NCBI RefSeq assembly: GCF_900005765.1
Contig: NC_041688.1
Location: 310,001 to 374,000, forward strand
Direction of reading: 5' to 3'
Origin: Plasmodium relictum
Taxonomy: Eukaryota > Apicomplexa > Aconoidasida > Haemosporida > Plasmodiidae
DNA length: 64,000 nucleotides
Shown piece after piece: positions 28,301-40,843 of this stretch (the stretch's first letter is position 1; the number at the start of each line of letters is the position of its first letter). The position numbers were made by a program, and so were the translations under genes. Below the pieces are notes generated by a model that did not search any database, was not told the DNA's origin, and saw only the letters and a program-made list of their open reading frames with translations.

Positions 28301-31300
28301 AGAATTCATATAAGTATCAAGTTTATAATTTTTTTTATATATGTATTTAAATCTATGATAATTAATGAGATAGCAAATATTTACATTTTTCAAAGATATA
28401 TATATTTTAATATCTTTATTTTTTTCCGCTTTTTCCTTTTCTAAATTCCTTATATCCACTTCTTTATTTCCATTTTTTGAACAATTTAATTCATCACTAC
28501 TAATACTGCTATTATTATTATTATTAATACGATTATTAATAATATCCTTTTTACCATCAATATCATTATTTTTTAAGTTATTTTTTTTCAAATTTAAATC
28601 ATAGTATTTATTTATAAAGCTTTTCGTATTAGAAAAGAAATTATAATCTTTTTTTGAATTTTCATAATAATTGTTATTCGAAGAGTAATTGTTGATTAAA
28701 CTATTATATATATCATTATTATTTTCTTTAATTTCTGATATTTCTTTCCTTAGTTGATTTTTTCTGATATTTCCTTTTTGAAAGATTGTTAGAAACGATC
28801 TTTTACTTCTAAAAATTTCGCATTGTTTGTTATTTTTTACAAGATTTGAGCTTCCTTTTTTTTTTTCATTTTTATCTAATACTATTTTATTATTGTCATG
28901 AGAAGAATTTGTCATAAATAAATTTCTCTCTTTAAAAAAAATTGTTCCATGGATACTTTTACTATGTTCAATGCTCCTTTTTTTTTCTATATATCTTTTA
29001 ATCTCTTTATTTAAAGTATTTCTTATTTTTTGTGAATTAATAAAGTTACTACTTTGATATATATCATTGTAAATACTAGTACTTTTATTCTCATCACTTC
29101 CATTGTTTAATATTTGTTGAATTGAATTATATTGTCCTTTATGATAATCATCAAAAATTAATTTTTTTTCTTTTTTACCGATGCTTTTTTCATTTTCAGA
29201 TAAATCATAATAAAATGTATTATTAGTTAAATTAATGACATCTGATTTTTGTGACTCTTTTATCTTATTTGTGCTTTGACTAATATTAGCGTCTATTTCG
29301 TATGCATTATAAACACCTTCTAAAATGCTCTCATTATCACTTGTAATTAAGTTATCTATTTCATCACTACTAATCCATTTTTCTAGTGAAGTTTCAATTC
29401 GTCTTTTTCCACCTACCAGCATATTCTCGCTTTCTACTTTTTCATTTTCCTCAACACCATTATTTGAAAAATTGGTCATATCACCTGATTTATACACCAC
29501 ATTTTTATTTTTCTCATAATAATTATTTTTACATAAAAGGGATTCCATTTTTTCTCTCTCCTGGATATATATTAAAAAATAATTTATTGCTACATTGTTT
29601 AATAAAATAAACAGAGTAGAACTATAAAAAAAGTAAAAATTAATTAATGATAGCTTTATTATTTTTTTATTTATTTCTTTATTTATTTTTATATCTAGAT
29701 AAATCTGGGGTTTTAATATATTTTTCTTTATATCATAATCTATGTATAAGTTAAACTTTTTTTTTTCTAAAATACAAACTTTATCAAAAAAGTTATTTTT
29801 TTTTTTTTTTAAGTTAGATTTGGAAATACTAAAAATATTACTAACGGAATCAGTAGCAATTACATATTTCTTACATTTATTTATATCTAAATTATTTTTG
29901 TCTATCTCCTTAGATGAATTTAATTGTGTTTTTTGTTTAAATTTATTATTATTATTATTTTTTTTTTTTAAAATTGTTTGTATATAAAAAAAATATAGAG
30001 AGTTAATTTTTGTGGATATATTTATACCATTATCCAAATGATAAATTTCACTCATAAAACTGTTACAAGTTATTTTGAATATTCCTTCATTTTTATTATA
30101 GATGGCTATATTTGTTTCATTTATTAAAAAAAAAAATAAAAATATATTTCTTTTAGTATATTTACTTCCTATATTATTTTTATTATTTCTTAAATCATTT
30201 GTTTTATTATTTTTAACGGTGGAAATATTGCTACGAATAAGAATGTTTTTCTCTTCAATAATACCTTTGTCATTATTTGAAAATTCAAAATTAAAAAGAT
30301 TTCTCAAATTAATATACTTAGTATTTTCATAGTAATACTTTTTTGATAAGTTTATTAAACTTATATTATCTTCTTTTGAATTATTTGTTTCTATGTCTCT
30401 CTTTATACTATTTTCATCATCTTTTTCAATTTTATATTTAAAAATTTTATTGGAATTATATGTTGAATATGAAAGGTTATCTATACCTATATTAAAATTA
30501 TCATCATAATGATAATCATAATTATAATGATAATAATTATTTTCTAAATTGTTTTCCTTACACTTATAATATTCATTTTCTAAAAAACTAGAACAACCTT
30601 TTTTATAGATATAATTATTTCTTCTTTTATTATTATTATTGTTAATTGAATATATAGTCTCTGAACTATGACGAATGTACCTTTTTTTCTCATTTTTATG
30701 AAATTTTTTTAGATTATTATCTTTTTCATAGAAATAATTGTTATTATCTGTTTTGTATAAATTTTTTTTTAATATCATATAAAAAATGTTTTCAAAATCC
30801 TCTTTATTATATAATATTTTTTCGTGATTTAAAATTTTAATAATCAAGTTTTTTATATATTTTTCATAATTTTTATTTTCTTTTAATAAATTTGTTATCT
30901 TTTTATTTTTATTAGTTGAATAATGTTCAGATTTCATATTATTAGTAATAAAAAATCTATTCAATAAATTATGCATTAAATTATTTGTAATGTTAAATTT
31001 TTTTAAATGTAAAGTATTCTTATTATTATCTATTAGAAACTGTTTAATTTTAAGAAATTTATTTATTCTCATTTTAATTAGTTGCATATGATCAATAGGA
31101 ATTACATATTTATATATACTAAATAAAGATAAACAAATTTCATTCAAGCTAAAATTTACCATATCTATTCTTAAAGAAAATACATTATTATTTTTTTTAA
31201 GTCTTAATGACTCAATACATATTAAGAAAGATTTATTTTTTACACTATCATTTATATTTGTACTTCTCCTAGTTTTATTATTTTCAATACTATTCTTATT

Positions 31301-34300
31301 CATTAATTTATCATATGAATTTTTATTACAATTTCCATTTAAATACTTTATATTTTGCTTTTTATTACTATATTTTATTTCGTCTGCTGTCAAAACGCTT
31401 AAATTGGCATAATCATTATTTGAGTAATAATTATTTCTATTATAAAAACAACAATCAAACAAGTTCTCCACTTTAATATAATTATTATGTAAATAAAGTA
31501 AAGAGTTATTTTTATCTTGAAATAAGAAAAAATTTTTTATTTGACAAAAAAAACCTACTGATAATAAATTTTTATTTTTTATTTTATTCTTTTTTTTATT
31601 GTATTCAATGTATCTTCTTAAAAATATATAATAATTATTTTTAATAGAATAAATAAAATTTCTTTTTTTTAAATAGGATATAGTATTATTTATTCTTGTA
31701 TGATATACATTCTTTTGAGGTGCATATAAATTATTTAAAATTATATTATGGATATTTAATATATCACTTTTTTGACTTTCTACAAAATTTATCATACTTT
31801 TATTTCTATATATAATATTATCAACACCATCTACTTCGTCTTTATTCTCACCATCTAAATATTCGTTAGTGCTTGATGATAAATTATTATTATTATTATT
31901 ATTATTAATTATATCATTTTTTGATTTATACTCACTATTTTTTATTATCATATTTGAATTTATATTGTTATTTCCTTGTCTATTATCTTCATTTTCATTT
32001 TCATTTTCTTCTGTTTTTGAATTAAATGGATCAATAACAACATCATGTTCAATAAATTTTTCGTGACTACGTAAATTTGTTATCCTTTTCTTTTTTTTTG
32101 TTTTATTTAGAAAAATTCTTAAATTCTCAATTTCATTATGTACATAAGAAGAATGTAAAAAATAAGCTTTTATTTCATTAATATGTAGACGTAATATTTT
32201 TTTTTTTTCATTACTCATACTTAAGCATACACTAAGAATTTCAATAACATCCTTATTAATAAAGTTATCATATTTTAAAAAAAGTTCAAGACAAATATTG
32301 TTATCAGGTATAAAATTAAGAATTGGCAATATATTATTTATATTAATTGTATATTTACAAATATTCATATCAATTTCTCTTACATTATTACTATAATCAT
32401 TAATAAATATAATAAAAGAATTTGGTATAATACTAATCTCATTATTCATTATTAAATCGAAATTTTTATAATTGTTCATATTTGCATTTTCTTTATTATT
32501 TTCATCAAAATTTTTTTTTTTTTTTTGTCGTAGAATAAAATTCCAAAATCCCTTTCCATTTTTTTCCATATTATTATTACTAACGAGATTTTCATTTTTT
32601 AAATTTAACATACTTTCAGTTTTCAAGCTTTGTATATTTTCATTTTTAAAACTTTGTAAATTTTCAACTTTTAAATTTTCTGTATTTTCATTTTTTATTT
32701 TACCTTTTGCCAATTTTTTCTTAAATAAATTGCACATATTATAACTAAGACTATTAGAACAAACGTTTTTACTTAATTCATTTATTGTGTCAAAAGATTC
32801 ATTGAAAAATCCATTTTCATTTTGGTAAAATGTATTAATATATGTATCATTATCTATATTTAGTTCATTATAACTTTTTCTTATCTTTGAATGTATTTTT
32901 TCATCTTTATTTTTAATATTATTTGGATAGCTATTATTGTAGTTACGAATTTTTTTGTAACTAAGAAATAAATTTCGAAGTTTTTCTTTCATATTTTTTT
33001 TTACTACTTTATCATTTAAATCTTTTTCTATATTATTTATATATTCTTTATTTTGAGTACTTAATATTTCATCCTTGGAAATTTTATTTTCTTCGGATAT
33101 ATAATCTTCGTTAAAACTACTTTGATCAAAATTGTAAAATTGGTTGCTACTATTGGATTCATTATATAAGCAGTAATTTATTATAGGTACTTTTTCAGCA
33201 AAATATATAGAGTACTTGTTTTGATTCATCAAAAAATTTTTATTTCTTTTCAAAATTACAAACATTGATTGAATATCCAAATTATGCATATATATACTTA
33301 ATTTTTTTTTAGTGGAAGATATTTTTTCTTGTTTAAATAAAAAGGAGCAATAAATATTATAAGATAAAAAACATTTGTTATATTTTATTTTAAAATCATT
33401 AAAATGATTATATTCTAAAGGAATGTAATTAAAATTGATTTGAGGTATAACTACATTTAATAGAATATCATGAGTAAACCATTTTTCAATTTTTTCTAAA
33501 TTTTCATCTAAAAGAGAGGCTTCACCTTTTTGACTTTTTATAAAAGTATAAAATAATTTTTTCCATTCTCCTTTTTTTATATTTATGTTATTAAAATGTT
33601 CTTTACTATATATGCATTCTTCTGATAATAATCTTAATTTTATTAATAAATGAGTAGGACAAGCTGCTTCAAATTTTTCAATAAACTTTTGGGGGAATTC
33701 ATCATTTTTTGAATTTTTATCAATTTGCAATTTTCTATATTCAGAATATTTTATACAATCTTCTATAGTAGGGATAATATTAAATATTTTTGTGCAGCCA
33801 CCTTTATATAAAAACCAAAATTCTATATATTTTATAAAATTATAAAAAGCATCAAGAGAAGAAGAAGTAAAATCTATATCTAAACTCTCATAATTAGAAA
33901 TGTTATTAAATAAAGGAGGATAATCATTTTTAAAACTACATTCCATTAATTTATCGTTATTTATAAACACATTTTTTCTGATATTTTTATTTCTTATAGA
34001 TCTATTTGTATTACTTGATATAGATACATTATCATTATCTTCTATATATGAGTTATTTTTAAAGTTATAGCAATAACAAGGATTTTTTATAGGTATTTCA
34101 TCTTTTTTTAAATTATTGAACATTTTTTCATCTTTATTCTCATAATGCTTAATAAAAGATAATTCAACATTCTTAAAGCATTTTAAATTATTTTTTAAAT
34201 CATTAAGTGCTTTTAAATCATATTTCTTAAAAATTATATGCATTTCTAATCCATCTTTTGGTGTTATTCTAAAACCTGAATAATGCTTAGGTGTTTTAAA

Positions 34301-35748
34301 GTTATAACTTCTTCTTTTTTTTAAATTACTCTCTAAATTTTTATAAGGTGCATTTATATTCATCTTAGAACTATATGATCTTCTTTTCCCCTTTAATCTT
34401 GAATATTTATTCTTTATTCTTTCATTAATATCGTAATCACTGTAGGAACAATATTTAGACATTCCATTATAATGAAATTTTTTTTTTTTTTTTTTTGAGT
34501 GATGCCTGTTTGTCTGTTGAACAGATTTTACACTTTCACTAAAAAGTTTTTCAATTGCTGTTAAGAAAAATTCTTCTAAAAAGAAAAAAAAAAAAAATAA
34601 TACAATATTTATTTTTATTCAATAATTAACATATATCCATATACTTTTAAGAATCATATATATGTATATAAATATATATATAATACAAAAATATATTCTA
34701 TGAAAATAAATATAAAACAAAAGTATGTAAAAAATATGTATTTTAAAGGTATTAAGCTATTAATTTACATAAGGATGTATATAATATATATATATAATTG
34801 TATCTACATAAATAAACATATTTGTTATGTACCATTAATATTTTGATTATTGTTTGACTTATTTGATTTCTCATTAATTTTTTGTTTGTTATATTCCTCC
34901 TCTTCTTTTTTTTTAATTTGTTTATTATATTTAATTTTATGTTTAAATTCTTTAAAAATCATATGTACTCCTATTAATCTTATCCATATATTAATTAGCA
35001 AATTTTTTTTTATATTTTTTTTTTCTTCGTCAGTTAATTTTACTTTGTATTTATTTAATTCATCAATTTTAAAACTTTTAATGAAAAATTCAAAAGTAAA
35101 TGGATTTTTATGAATATAATTATCGAAAAATATTACATTTATATTTTCAGCTAATATCCTTAAAGAATTAACTAATTTTACAGGTAGAACTTTTAAAAAA
35201 TTGTCTTCTTTATTTTCTTTTGATATATTAATGTTATCCCATTTTTTTAATTTATTCTTTTTTAATTTATACTGATGAACGGAAATTTTGTTTGTTTTCC
35301 ATAAACTAGGATAAGAAAATTTTATAACAAGAAAAATATCATTTGCATAAATATTTATAGGGCTAACATTATTTGAAAAAATAGATGACCACAAAAATTT
35401 TATTCTTAAATTTCTTATATTCGAATAAATGATTTCAAATGGTAATTCTGCTAATTCGAATATTTGTTCTGGAAAAGGAACATTTTTTAATATGATCTAA
35501 AGAGAAAAAATAAAATAGTTTTTGAATATGTTAACTTTATTACAGTACTTATATAAAATAATAAATTTTTATTACTAGAAATAGTACATATATAAAATTA
35601 TTATTTTTTTATAAATAATTTTTTAAAAAAAAAGTTTTACTTCTGGTGAAGTAACTGAATTAATGGTTAGATTCTGTATAGCATTCCAATCTCCCAAATA
35701 CTCTTGTCCAAATATTTTTATAAATTGATTTATTATATTTTTTAACAT
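10374..35748 (-). CDS. VPS13: Giant VPS13 bridge-like lipid transfer protein
   Basis: Four exons (35641-35748, 34833-35496, 17726-34575, 10374-17453) join in phase to about 8,233 residues, more than twice the usual 3,000-4,000. The N-terminus is a chorein domain: MLKNIINQFIKIFGQEYLG, then IILKNVPFPEQIFELAELPF. Most of exon 3 alternates short hydrophobic beta-rich blocks with long Asn/Lys/Ser low-complexity inserts, consistent with an expanded lipid-transfer groove. Exon 4 begins VKYNLLVEPEIVRNKWCLSI and carries the adaptor-binding (VAB/SHR-BD) region, then VYIREFKIYPIEIIASI and the ATG2-like C-terminal region with WLSNPFAFIKGFIKGLYSLF, PRPPSILDSLI and YRPWVSLF. The protein then ends in a Lys-rich tail, with no recognisable PH-like domain. 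Family knowledge gives a role in bulk phospholipid transfer at membrane contact sites; which contacts is unknown. The exon 2-exon 3 join and a 19-nt A run keep the frame open. Confidence 0.9.
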
Positions 35749-35913
35749 TTTTATTTGTTTACATTATTAAATTATATATTACCCTATAAAAAAAGTATAT
35801 GTTTCTTCTTTTTCTTTTTGAATTTAAGAAAATATAATCTTACAAAAAAAAAATAAATAAATAAATAATAAATTTAAAATAAACTATAAACATTTATATT
35901 TGTTTTATACCAT

Positions 35914-35916
<3 letters not shown>

Positions 35917-35984
<68 letters not shown>
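35917..35984. repeat. (AT)n microsatellite
   Basis: About 34 AT dinucleotides, 170 bp upstream of the VPS13 start codon; the longest such tract in the window. Confidence 0.96.
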
Positions 35985-35988
<4 letters not shown>

Positions 35989-37414
35989 TAATTAAATTAA
36001 CCTTATTAATTTAAATCAAGTTATATATATATTATAACGAAAGAACAATAAATGAAAATAAAATGCACATTTTTATTTTCTTTAATGAACCTCAATCTAT
36101 TTTTTTTTTTATTCTAAAATTAAAAAAATTAATTTAATTTTTCATCATAATTATAGACTGTACAAAATAATACTTAATACATTAATATTTTAAAAAAATA
36201 AATAAATAAAAATTAATCAAATATTCCATACATTTTTTGTTATTCTAATATCGAGTTTCAGCATTTGTATTAATTTAAATATTTTTATATCACTAATAAG
36301 ACAAACGAAAACAAACTTTTTATAAAGAATAAATTTAATCATAAAAAGAGAACTATGAAATTTTATAATAATAGATATTTAAACAACGAAAGAAAATAAT
36401 ATATATATATATATATATATTTGTTTATAATATATAAAAAATATATGTGCCGTTATCAAAGAATAGTGTAAATTATAAAATGAAATGAAAAAAAAAAGGA
36501 AAAAATATCAATAACTAAAAAAACTAAAAAATTATTTATAAAAACAAATTATATATAAAAAAAAAAAAAAAATATGTAAAATGAAAGTAATCTAATAAAG
36601 CAAAAGAAATGAAATATTTTTTTTAAAGTAAGCAAAATATACAAAATTGAAAAATATTAATTAAGCATCAATAAATATAAGAACAAAAAAAAAAAAAAAA
36701 AAAAAAAAAATTACACATAAAAGTATTAATAAAATAAATTTTTAGAAAATTTAATTAAAAATCTATGAAGAAAATAATTTTCTTCAATTTTCCATAGATA
36801 ATTTCCATTTTTGCTTGCATAAATTAATCTTCATGCGTATCATTTTATTAAATTTAAATATCAAAAAAAAAAAAAAAAGACGTAAAAAGTTTAATGAAAA
36901 AAACATAGAAAAAAATTTTTATAAAAATGTTCAAATAATCAATATTTTATATTTTCACAAAAAAAAAAAAAAAATAAATAAACAAAATAAGTAATTTCAA
37001 TGAAAATAATTTATGAAATAAAAAAAGAAATTATTCTATAACAAATAAAAATATTCAGAAACAAACAATTCCTAATGTGCAATGAAATATATTTATTAAA
37101 TATGTTGTATATTTCTTTTTTTTTTAAGATTAAAGAAATTTAGAATGATATTAAGGTTGCTACTAAAGTTGTTACTATTTAAAAAATATTTTTATCACTT
37201 TTAAATTAAAATTAAAAATAAATATATAAAACTGCAGAATAAATATTAAAGTTAAAATAAGTAATTTATTAAATATGCATACTTTATAAAAATACAAAAA
37301 TTATATTCTTTACTTTTAAATAGCTAGTTCTAAAATATTTAACAAAAAAAATAAATAAATAAATAAATAAAATAAAATAACTGTTATAAAAAAAAATCTA
37401 TAGAAATAAGAAAT

Positions 37415-37470
37415 TAATTTTGTAATTTCATTTTTTTACAAAAAAAAAAAAAAATAATTTTGTAATTTCA

Positions 37471-37494
<24 letters not shown>
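37415..37494. repeat. 40-bp direct tandem duplication
   Basis: Two adjacent copies of a 40-bp unit beginning TAATTTTGTAATTTCA and ending in an A run; the copies differ at the junction of the T and A runs. It is non-coding, 470-550 bp upstream of BUD23. Confidence 0.8.
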
Positions 37495-37502
<8 letters not shown>

Positions 37503-37959
37503 GTATAAAAATAAAATTAATAAAAAGAAAACATGAAAAATAAATATTTTAAATATATTCTAAGTAGAATAAAATTAAATGCATAAATTCCTTTAACATT
37601 CATACAAATATTTTTTTTTCATAATATTTTTTTTTATAAAACTTATAAAAATGTGTTGTTTAATTTTTAAAAAAAATAACATGAAAAAAATATATATTGT
37701 TACTAATTAAAAATAATATAAAATAAGAAACAAAAAAAATAAGTTTATTATGAAATAAAAAGTTAAAATATATTGAATCATTAAGAATGGAGTAAATTAT
37801 AAAATTATAAATTGTTGATGTAATTATTTTGTATATTTATATATATATATATATATTTTTTTCTTTTCTTTTTTTTTTGTTATGAAATTTATACAAAACT
37901 AATGTAAAATTATAAATTTAATAAATGAATTTATAGCATATAACATTAAAATAATCGAA

Positions 37960-39849
37960 ATGGTTAGACCTGAGTATACTTCACCTCCAGAAATTGTATA
38001 CATAAAATATATAAAAGATTAAATGAAAAAAATAGAAAAAAAAAAGATGTATATATATATATTGAAGTAATATTGTTTTTTTCTAGTTTTATAATGAAGA
38101 CGAAGCAAAAAAATATGTTAGAAATTCAAGAATTAGGGATATTCAAACTAAAATGACTGAAAGAGCAATGGAATTACTTGTATTACCCGATGTAAGTAAA
38201 AATATTAATTTAAATCTAAATTTATTTGAATTAATAATTTTAATATTTACATAAATATATATAACTTTATTTTTTTTATAGTCTCCGTGTTTATTATTAG
38301 ATATTGGATGTGGTTCAGGCATAAGTGGCATGACTTTAAGTGAATCAGATCATTTTTGGATAGGAATAGACATCAGTATTCATATGATAAGTAAAATTTT
38401 TTTTTTCTTATCTTATTTCAAAATATATTATTACTTAAATTTTTTATAATTTTTATTTTTTCAGAAGCAGGTCTTCAAAATGAAGCACAACATGGAGGAG
38501 AAATGATTTTAGCAGACATGGGAAAATGTTATATTCATTATATATATATATACTAAAAAAAAAAGAAGAAATCAATATATATTATTATTTATTCAATCTT
38601 AGTTAATATTATAAAATATTAACATCTTTTAATTTTTTTTTTTTTTATGAATTAGTAATGAGATTCCAATCTTGTATTTTTGATGGAGTAGTCAGGTTAA
38701 TATATAAATATTTTATTATTATTGATACCATATTAAGAAGTTAATATGTTTATAATACATATTTACATACATATAAGATAATTACAAATAATTTTTTTAA
38801 ATATATAATATTTATAAAATAGTACATAATTGTTATTATTTAGTATATCGGCTTTACAGTGGTTATGCAATTGGGACAAAAAAGATGAAAATCCTATTGC
38901 AAGAATTAACACATTTTTTAAATGGTTATATAATTGCCTTAAAAGAGGAGCTAGAGCCGTAAAAAAAAAAATATATATATATATATATACAAATATAATT
39001 ATAGAATAGCATTAATTATGCAAAATTACGGCAATATATAAAGGAAAAAGCCAATTATAAAAATGAATTTACATTAAAAATAATATGTTTATAAATGATA
39101 TTCAGATTTTTAACATAACAATTTTTTTTATTAAAATGATTTTTAGGTATTTCAATTTTATCCTGATTCAGCAGAACAAATAGAAACCTTAACTAATTTT
39201 GCTATGAAGTCCGGTTTTGGTGGTGGTGTTGTTGTTGACTTCCCAAATTCAGCTAAATCAAAAAAGTTAGTAATAATATTGGAGAAAAATATTAAAATTG
39301 TATTCATTTATGCATTTTTTATATTTTATAAGTTTTGCATAAATGTAATTATATTTAATATAATTTATATCTTTTTCTTAGATATTATTTATGCTTATGG
39401 GCAGGATCATCAATCATTCCCAAATTACCAGAATCTATAAAGGATGAAGATGAAGTTATTTCTCATGAAAAAAGAAGGTAGATATATATAAAAAAAAAAA
39501 ATTTTTTTAAATATTTTTTTTTATTTTTATTCCTAATAAAAACATTATTAAAGATCATAATAATATATTACATTTTCATCTTAAAAAAAATTCTCTATCT
39601 ATTTTAATATAGATTTAATAAAAAAACAAAAAAACAAATTAAAAAAAATAAAGAGTGGATTTTGAAAAAAAAAGAGCAAAGAAGAATGAAAGTAAGTGAA
39701 GAAGTTCTATTTTCATTTATGTGTTCCTTTTAATATATTATATTCATAATTTTATATTTCAATGTAATTCTTTTTTTTTCATAACTTAGGGGCTAGAAGT
39801 AAAAAGAGATAGTAAATATACAGGAAGAAAAAGAAAAAGGAGATTTTAA
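37960..39849 (+). CDS. BUD23: BUD23 18S rRNA (guanine-N7) methyltransferase
   Basis: Orthologue of BUD23/WBSCR22, which methylates a guanine of 18S rRNA during small-subunit maturation. Ten exons (37960-37995, 38087-38191, 38282-38390, 38465-38527, 38656-38695, 38844-38958, 39147-39265, 39382-39477, 39613-39691, 39790-39849) join in phase to 273 residues; the human protein is 281. Conserved blocks are [34 protein letters not shown], the SAM-binding motif [49 protein letters not shown] and YYLCLWAG. The WBS-type C-terminus ends [10 protein letters not shown]. The weakest junction is the donor after exon 4 (GTTATA), where the join gives [17 protein letters not shown] against the family's DMGQGIPFKPGTFDGCIS. 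All other sites are ordinary GT/AG. In yeast the enzyme works with Trm112, which is not in this window. Confidence 0.93.
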
Positions 39850-40162
39850 ATAAATTATACAATGTATATTTGTAAGCATATATATCAGAATCTTTATTCT
39901 ATATTTTCTTAGAACATTAAAAATCTTAATTTTTAATTTACATAATATTTTTGTACATTTTCATTTCAATTTTTTTTCATATATTTTTTTTTCACCAAGT
40001 TTAATATATAAATTTATTATTTATGTAAAACTAAAAATAATAATAAATAAATAAATAAGAAAATACATTTTTCATTAACTTTAAATTCAAGAAAATTAGC
40101 AAATGAAAAATATAAATCTCATAATATTTACTTATATAAAAAAATTGAGAACTTTTTTTTTT
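39850..40162. other. Convergent 3' spacer
   Basis: 313 bp between the stop codons of BUD23 and the TAF10-like gene, A/T-rich, with no feature beyond likely polyadenylation regions. Confidence 0.6.
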
Positions 40163-40843
40163 CTATTCTAAAAATACATTAAAATTTTTAAATATTTCTT
40201 CATTTTCATAGTTTTCATCATATTCTTTTAATGCTTTAATCAACTCTTTATAATTTAATTCTTTTTCCTATAATTAAAAAAATATATATATAAAAAAAAA
40301 GAATATTAAATTATAAAAGTCAAAATTCTTGATATAATTAAATTGTTCTCAAAATTTTTTTTATTTATTTCATAATATACCTTAGATATATTTTTGATTT
40401 CTTTTTTATTATTTGATATTTCAGTGGATTGTAAGTTAAGAGCATTATTTATTAGCTGTAAAATATAGTAGAAATGAATATTTTAAAATTTAATCACTCT
40501 ATTAAAAGGATAAATTGCATTGTAAATTTTAATTTTTTATATAATTACGTTGTCTAATGATTTATGTAAAACAAGAGAAATTAATCTTAAACAAGATTTT
40601 TCATTAACTTTACATCCATTATAGGAAAGATAAAAATCTATTAAATCTTCACTGAACTAAATTCAAAAATTAAGAAGTTTTTATAATGAATATAAATAAA
40701 AATCCTAAAGTATATATTTTAGCATTAATTATAGGTAATGTAATTTTTCTTTTTGTCAAAATTTTTATTACTGTTGGTTTATTTTTCAGTAAAGTTTTAA
40801 TTAAGTGCTCATCATCTTCATTCACAAAATTATCATCCATCAT
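40163..40843 (-). CDS. TAF10-like TFIID/SAGA subunit
   Basis: Small gene not visible as one open frame. Four exons (40772-40843, 40549-40656, 40381-40455, 40163-40267), all joined in phase 0, give 119 residues. The order of blocks follows the TAF10 histone-fold domain: an acidic start MMDDNFVNEDDEHLIKTLL, then KPTFSEDLIDFYLSYNGC (family pattern PtiPdavtdyYLkrsGf), LRLISLVLHKSLDNLINNA (family RLlaLaaQKFisdIasDA) and a terminal NYKELIKALKEYDENY matching the family's LtmeDL..AL.eyGvn. TAF10 pairs with TAF3/TAF8-type partners in TFIID and with SPT7 in SAGA, so a nuclear transcription role is inferred. Residue-level similarity is modest and the protein is shorter than most TAF10s. An alternative start is the adjacent ATG at 40838-40840. 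Confidence 0.68.

Larger units (their letters stand above)
35749..37959. other. Divergent promoter region, VPS13/BUD23
   Basis: 2.2 kb between the head-to-head starts of VPS13 and BUD23. It contains a long (TA)n run (35917-35984), many A runs of 10-30 nt, a 40-bp direct duplication near 37415 and a possible hairpin at 36761-36800. No gene is visible. It must carry both promoters and 5' UTRs. Confidence 0.65.

Noticed and set aside
34825-35394. A separate 189-codon gene upstream of the large VPS13 frame
   Set aside because: It begins at TTG, lies within a longer exon (34833-35496) encoding the chorein domain, and splices in phase to the exons on both sides.
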